Source: Flavobacterium psychrophilum
GTDB taxonomy: Bacteria > Bacteroidota > Bacteroidia > Flavobacteriales > Flavobacteriaceae
NCBI GenBank assembly: GCA_022730285.1
Contig: DZCQ01000047.1
Span: forward strand, 1-8,692
DNA: 8,692 bases
Reading direction: 5' to 3'
Positions 6,790 through 8,692 of the stretch are shown here, piece by piece. A program made the translations under genes and the position numbers. The notes beneath the pieces were generated by a model that was not told the origin of the DNA, searched no databases, and saw nothing but the letters and a program-made list of their open reading frames with translations. Numbering within the stretch: position 1 is the stretch's first letter; each line of letters begins with the position of its first letter.

Positions 6790-6987
6790 ATGATAGAAAC
6801 ATTTTATATATCGGAGCGGTTTTTTTCAAAAGATGAAATAGAAATATTTTATAAAAATTTTGGTTATCAAATAAAAGAAATTTCATATTCCAGTACTGGA
6901 GACGAAATAGATTTTAGTAGTAAAAGTGAAAAAGATTTTTTATTAAAATATGGAACGCCTAAAATTTTGGCACGGTTTGGATATTAA
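6790..6987 (+). CDS. 65-residue acidic protein of unknown function, possibly leaderless
   Basis: This small soluble protein begins MIETFYISERFFSKDEIEIF and ends KYGTPKILARFGY. It is rich in Glu, Asp, Lys, Phe and Tyr, and alternates short helical and strand-like parts. No motif is recognised. In-frame sequence continues upstream to an ATG at 6724, adding a 22-residue hydrophobic extension. I reject that because the extension overlaps the 36-residue membrane ORF and crosses a -7 box. The ATG at 6790 is the only other in-frame ATG. The nearest promoter leaves almost no leader, so translation may be leaderless. The next gene starts 85 nt downstream behind its own promoter, so this may be a single-gene unit. 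Confidence 0.65.
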   Translation: MIETFYISERFFSKDEIEIFYKNFGYQIKEISYSSTGDEIDFSSKSEKDFLLKYGTPKILARFGY

Positions 6988-7005
6988 AAAATTTAGTCAA
7001 TAAAT

Positions 7006-7029
7006 TGCAAGTGTAAAAATCGACTTGCA
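7006..7029. promoter_or_regulatory. Candidate operator: 7-bp inverted repeat over the -33 box
   Basis: TGCAAGT (7006-7012) and ACTTGCA (7023-7029) are exact reverse complements with a 10-nt spacer, so half-site centres are 17 bp apart (about 1.6 helical turns). The right arm contains the -33 TTG of the next promoter (7025-7027). No U-tract follows, so a terminator is unlikely. Confidence 0.5.
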
Positions 7030-7054
7030 TAGTATTTTAGATTTTTTAAATTTG
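7025..7054 (+). promoter_or_regulatory. Promoter of the 72-residue gene (TTG-N19-TAAATTTG)
   Basis: TTG (7025-7027) and TAAATTTG (7047-7054) are exactly 19 nt apart and both match the Bacteroidetes consensus fully. The expected start near 7060 leaves a leader of about 13 nt to the ATG at 7073. The TTG could be misread as a start codon for a longer ORF. Confidence 0.8.
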
Positions 7055-7072
7055 CCGTATAAACTTTTACAA

Positions 7073-7291
7073 ATGGCACTAACAAGACAACAGGGAGCGT
7101 TAAAAAACAAACTTTTAAGATATAGGGAAATTGTAAAAGAGTACAAAAGCCACAATACACAGGATATACCACTCACGGTAATTTGGCGAAATTACATTTA
7201 CCCAAAATATTATATAAGCATAGGAACGCTTTACAACGCATTAAGCGAACCGATTGAGAAGCAACTTAAGGAACTTGCAACAATAGAATAA
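7073..7291 (+). CDS. Small basic protein, putative helix-turn-helix regulator
   Basis: This 72-residue protein is basic in its first half: 'MALTRQQGALKNKLLRYREI', then 'VKEYKSHN'. It looks mostly helical, followed by 'IPLTVIWRNYIYPKYYISIGTLYNAL' split over residues 32-57. The last part, 'YISIGTLYNAL', resembles an HTH recognition helix (S-x-x-T-L-Y-x-x-L). Phage/element regulators of this size commonly look like this. I know no named family for it, so DNA binding is an inference. The start at 7073 is chosen over the TTG at 7025 because that TTG is the -33 box of an ideal promoter. A 7-bp inverted repeat overlapping that -33 box is a candidate operator, possibly for this protein or the HTH protein at 8435. 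A strong terminator follows 52 nt after the stop, so the gene is probably monocistronic. Confidence 0.75.
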   Translation: MALTRQQGALKNKLLRYREIVKEYKSHNTQDIPLTVIWRNYIYPKYYISIGTLYNALSEPIEKQLKELATIE

Positions 7292-7342
7292 AAAAGCTCT
7301 ACCACAGAATATAAGTATTTTTTTTAGGTTGATTAGTTGGTT

Positions 7343-7372
7343 AAAACCGCCCTTAAGTAAGGCGGTTTTTTT
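7343..7372 (+). terminator. Rho-independent terminator after the 72-residue gene
   Basis: The 9-bp stem AAAACCGCC/GGCGGTTTT (7343-7351 with 7361-7369) has a 9-nt loop and a T-run to 7372. It is the most G+C-rich hairpin in the element. It closes the transcript of the 7073 gene and isolates the gene at 7453. The stretch between stop and hairpin (7292-7342) shows nothing else recognisable. Confidence 0.92.
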
Positions 7373-7388
7373 GTTTTATTACTATTTA

Positions 7389-7422
7389 TTGACAAAAAAA
7401 CGCCTTTTTTTTAGTTAATTTG
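7389..7422 (+). promoter_or_regulatory. Candidate promoter of the 271-residue gene
   Basis: TTG (7389-7391) and TTAATTTG (7415-7422, seven of eight to TAnnTTTG) are 23 nt apart, longer than ideal. It lies right after the terminator and before a 22-nt leader that closely matches the integrase leader. Confidence 0.5.
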
Positions 7423-7444
7423 CACCATAGAAACACTTAAACTA

Positions 7445-7474
7445 ATGAAACAATGGCAAAACAAAGCAAAATAA
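7445..7474 (+). CDS. 9-codon ORF overlapping the start of the 271-residue gene
   Basis: MKQWQNKAK begins at the ATG that occupies the integrase-like start position (TTAAACTAATGAA). It is in a different frame and ends at TAA 7472-7474, inside the next gene, whose own ATG is 8 nt downstream. It may be a regulatory upstream ORF, or a relic of an ancestral start. It is far too short to be certain. Confidence 0.25.
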   Translation: MKQWQNKAK

Positions 7475-8268
7475 CTGTAAAACACTTTTTAAATACTAAT
7501 TTGAAACCGTATGTAATAAACGGTACTAACTACTTTTCTATCTATATGTTAGTTATAGCAAATAGAAAAAATACAAAAATAAAAAGTATAGTTTTCAATG
7601 AATTATATACCGATAATGACTTTAATGAAATAATAAACTTAACAGATAAGGACGATGAAATATTATTAAATAAGGAAATAAGTTGCGTTGAAAATATTGG
7701 AAAAATTTTAATAGATATTTTAAATGAATTTGACACCTCTTTTTTTACTGTTTATTATAGTTTTTTATCATCAATATTTATAAATGATATTGATTTTAGT
7801 TACATAACAAACTATTCAGTTAGAATTGATGAGTATGGAAGAAAGCAATATAAAGACAATCATTACGACTATATTTATGATGAGAATTATACTTTATTAG
7901 AAAAAAAATATAATGCACCGAAAACAATGTCGTTAATTGACGATAAAGAAAATTTATTTAATATAAATTTTGAAAATATAATAAATTCAGAAATTTCAAA
8001 AAAAGAAAATGTAACCAAAGGAATGAGTTTATTAACTTTTTTTAGTTTTATTGGTCAAGAATTATTGAAAAAATCAATGATTAAAAAGACAAAAATAAAT
8101 GAAATTAGCGAAATTAATAAATTTGTTTTCTATTCAAGTTTAACACAATTTGAATGGATTTTAAAAGGTTCTAAAAAAAATAAAGAATTGTTTTTAAAAT
8201 TTGAAAATGTGTTTAGTTCGCAAAAAAGCGAATTTTTAAATAATTTCGTAGATAAATATAAAATTTAG
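7453..8268 (+). CDS. Unknown 271-residue protein with an integrase-arm-like N-terminus
   Basis: I do not recognise this protein as a named family. Residues about 6-48 ('KITVKHFLNTNLKPY', 'NGTNYFSIYMLVIANRKNTK') recall the strand-turn-strand arm-DNA-binding domain at the start of Bacteroidetes tyrosine integrases: short strand, NG turn, 'YxSIYMLV', then NRK. The rest has no R...HxxR...Y catalytic set, so it is not a recombinase. It is very rich in Ile, Asn, Lys, Phe and Asp/Glu, with no signal peptide and no convincing membrane span except a mildly hydrophobic stretch near 97-110. Its codons are extremely A+T-biased, even more than the flanking genes. It has its own promoter region and an integrase-like leader. 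The next gene begins after a 166-nt regulatory gap. Excision accessory factor, regulator or defence protein are all possible; none is supported directly. Confidence 0.8.
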   Translation: MAKQSKITVKHFLNTNLKPYVINGTNYFSIYMLVIANRKNTKIKSIVFNELYTDNDFNEIINLTDKDDEILLNKEISCVENIGKILIDILNEFDTSFFTVYYSFLSSIFINDIDFSYITNYSVRIDEYGRKQYKDNHYDYIYDENYTLLEKKYNAPKTMSLIDDKENLFNINFENIINSEISKKENVTKGMSLLTFFSFIGQELLKKSMIKKTKINEISEINKFVFYSSLTQFEWILKGSKKNKELFLKFENVFSSQKSEFLNNFVDKYKI

Positions 8269-8319
8269 ATTATTGGTTTTCAATGTATTAAAATTTAATT
8301 TAAAAATAATTAAAAAAAT

Positions 8320-8340
8320 GTTAGCATAAATTAAACTAAC
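8320..8340. promoter_or_regulatory. Candidate operator O1 upstream of the HTH gene promoter
   Basis: GTTAG (8320-8324) and CTAAC (8336-8340) form the ends of a 21-bp dyad whose first 12 bases GTTAGCATAAAT recur at 8389-8400. It is identical to the second site at 18 of 21 positions and has the same spacing between half-sites. It lies where the -33 contacts of the promoter would fall. Confidence 0.6.
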
Positions 8341-8345
8341 TTTAA

Positions 8346-8353
8346 TATATTTG
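8346..8353 (+). promoter_or_regulatory. Candidate HTH gene promoter -7 box (TATATTTG)
   Basis: TATATTTG is a perfect TAnnTTTG box. The best -33 candidate is TTA at 8321-8323 (22-nt spacing), inside operator O1. Transcription from near 8360 gives a leader of about 75 nt to the ATG at 8435. Confidence 0.6.
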
Positions 8354-8388
8354 CAAAAGAATTTAAAAGATACACCAATAAAAATATT

Positions 8389-8409
8389 GTTAGCATAAAT
8401 GATGCTAAC
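8389..8409. promoter_or_regulatory. Candidate operator O2, near-perfect palindrome in the leader
   Basis: The site forms a perfect 10-bp inverted repeat if extended to 8387-8411 (TTGTTAGCAT and ATGCTAACAA, 5-nt spacer). It shares 18 of 21 bases with O1, 69 bp upstream. An ATG at 8399 falls inside it and is not regarded as the gene start. As RNA it could also form a hairpin, but the matching DNA copy upstream of the promoter favours a protein site. Confidence 0.65.
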
Positions 8410-8434
8410 AAATTTTAATCAAACATTTAAACTT

Positions 8435-8653
8435 ATGAACATTAAAGAAATTAAAAAACAATTACCAATTGGAGCAGGTAAAGAAATTGCAAAAATTAGC
8501 GGTGTAAATTATGATACCGTACAACGATTTTTAAGAGGTATAGAAACAAAAGAAAATCTAAAACTTATTGAAGTAACGGCAAAGTATTTAAAAGAATACA
8601 AAGAAAAAAAAGCCACCGCAATACAGGAACTTCAAGAGGTTGCAAGTGCGTAA
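8435..8653 (+). CDS. Small helix-turn-helix DNA-binding protein
   Basis: This 72-residue protein has a clear HTH at about residues 14-35: 'AGKEIAKISGVNYDTVQRFLRG', written here as helix 'GKEIAKISG', turn 'VNY', recognition helix 'DTVQRFLRG'. It is followed by helical 'NLKLIEVTAKYLKEYKEKK'. This pattern is common in XRE-like regulators of Bacteroidetes mobile elements. The ATG at 8435 is chosen over 8399 because it carries the TTAAACTTATGAA leader shared with the integrase, and because 8399 lies inside a palindromic operator. Two related dyad sites flank its promoter, so it may regulate itself; this is inference. Its last codons overlap a GTG-started frame (8646) by 8 nt, suggesting it is the first gene of an operon continuing beyond the window. 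Confidence 0.85.
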   Translation: MNIKEIKKQLPIGAGKEIAKISGVNYDTVQRFLRGIETKENLKLIEVTAKYLKEYKEKKATAIQELQEVASA

Positions 8654-8692
8654 AAAAGAGCCACCAATAAGAATAGAACCAAATGAAATGTG
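8646..8692 (+). CDS. Partial gene, 5' end only (GTG start)
   Basis: An open frame starts with GTG inside the end of the HTH gene (8-nt overlap) and runs off the window after 15 codons (MRKKEPPIRIEPNEM). The next in-frame ATG (8688) is at the very edge. The basic start and Pro-rich sequence do not identify a family. The overlap suggests coupled translation with the HTH gene. Confidence 0.4.
   Translation, partial: MRKKEPPIRIEPNEM

Larger units (their letters stand above)
5228..8692 (+). mobile_element. Left part of an integrative element at tRNA-Phe (right end outside window)
   Basis: A complete tyrosine integrase gene points away from an intact tRNA-Phe gene and begins about 185 nt after it, the usual layout at the integrase-proximal end of tRNA-integrated elements. 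Everything to the window end is small hypothetical, HTH or unknown genes on the same strand, unlike the core genes on the left. The exact left boundary is not visible, because the attachment core should lie inside the tRNA 3' half and may include the terminator. No second copy of the tRNA 3' end occurs in the window, so attR and the size are unknown. No relaxase, replication or structural phage gene is visible, so element type (ICE, mobilisable element, prophage or satellite) cannot be decided. Confidence 0.75.

Noticed and set aside
7296..7307. GCTCTACCA, complementary to the D-arm sequence TGGTAGAGC of tRNA-Phe, plus TACCACA also found at the tRNA 3' end
   Set aside because: The matches are only 9 and 7 bases and do not include the T-arm or acceptor in order, so they do not make an attR; chance is likely.
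7542..7736. Minus-strand frame within the 271-residue gene
   Set aside because: Antisense shadow in very A+T-rich coding DNA without initiation signals.
8399..8434. Upstream ATG (8399) as start of the HTH protein
   Set aside because: It lies inside the palindromic O2 site, while the ATG at 8435 has the leader shared with two other element genes.
5228..8692. CRISPR array or transposon ends inside the element
   Set aside because: No regularly spaced repeats, no transposase and no terminal inverted repeats with target duplication are visible.

Overview
The window looks like a Flavobacteriaceae (Bacteroidetes) chromosome, probably Flavobacterium or a close relative. The DNA is very A+T-rich. 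Start codons lack Shine-Dalgarno sequences and sit behind A-rich leaders. Several transcription units carry the Bacteroidetes-type promoter TTG-N19-TAnnTTTG, which is textbook-perfect before the tRNA gene and before the small gene at 7073. The gene families (CoaX, a Bacteroidetes-style LptC lipoprotein, a PpiD-like foldase, and a tyrosine recombinase with a Bacteroidetes-style arm-binding N-terminus) agree with this.

Positions 1-5227 are core chromosome. Five tightly packed minus-strand genes run coaX (type III pantothenate kinase), an outer-membrane beta-barrel protein, lptC (LPS transport), a small two-helix membrane protein, and a PpiD/SurA-like periplasmic foldase. They end at a long symmetric terminator hairpin at 31-81. 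Apart from coaX (coenzyme A synthesis), the theme is building and folding the cell envelope. Divergent from coaX is a tRNA-Phe(GAA) gene at 5155-5227 with its own promoter and terminator.

Positions 5228-8692 look like the left end of an integrated mobile element that used the 3' end of the tRNA-Phe gene as its attachment site. Directly behind the tRNA lie an 11-bp inverted repeat and an 11-bp tandem repeat, which are candidate recombinase or regulator sites. Then comes a complete tyrosine integrase (R-K-H-R-H-Y all present). After it lie a tiny overlapping ORF pair encoding a 36-residue membrane peptide, a 65-residue acidic protein that may be leaderless, a 72-residue putative helix-turn-helix protein with a terminator, a 271-residue unknown protein whose N-terminus resembles an integrase arm-binding domain but has no catalytic domain, and a 72-residue HTH protein overlapping the start of a gene cut off by the window end. 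The right end of the element is outside the window.

The most unusual signals are regulatory. (1) The integrase, the 271-residue gene and the last HTH gene share a nearly identical leader ending in TTAAACTWATGAA. In the 271-residue gene this motif's ATG is out of frame and opens a 9-codon ORF overlapping the real start. (2) Two 21-bp dyad sites, 18/21 identical, bracket the promoter of the last HTH gene. (3) A 7-bp inverted repeat lies over the -33 box of the 7073 gene. Together they suggest a compact repressor/integrase control circuit. Binding, expression and co-regulation are inferred from sequence only.
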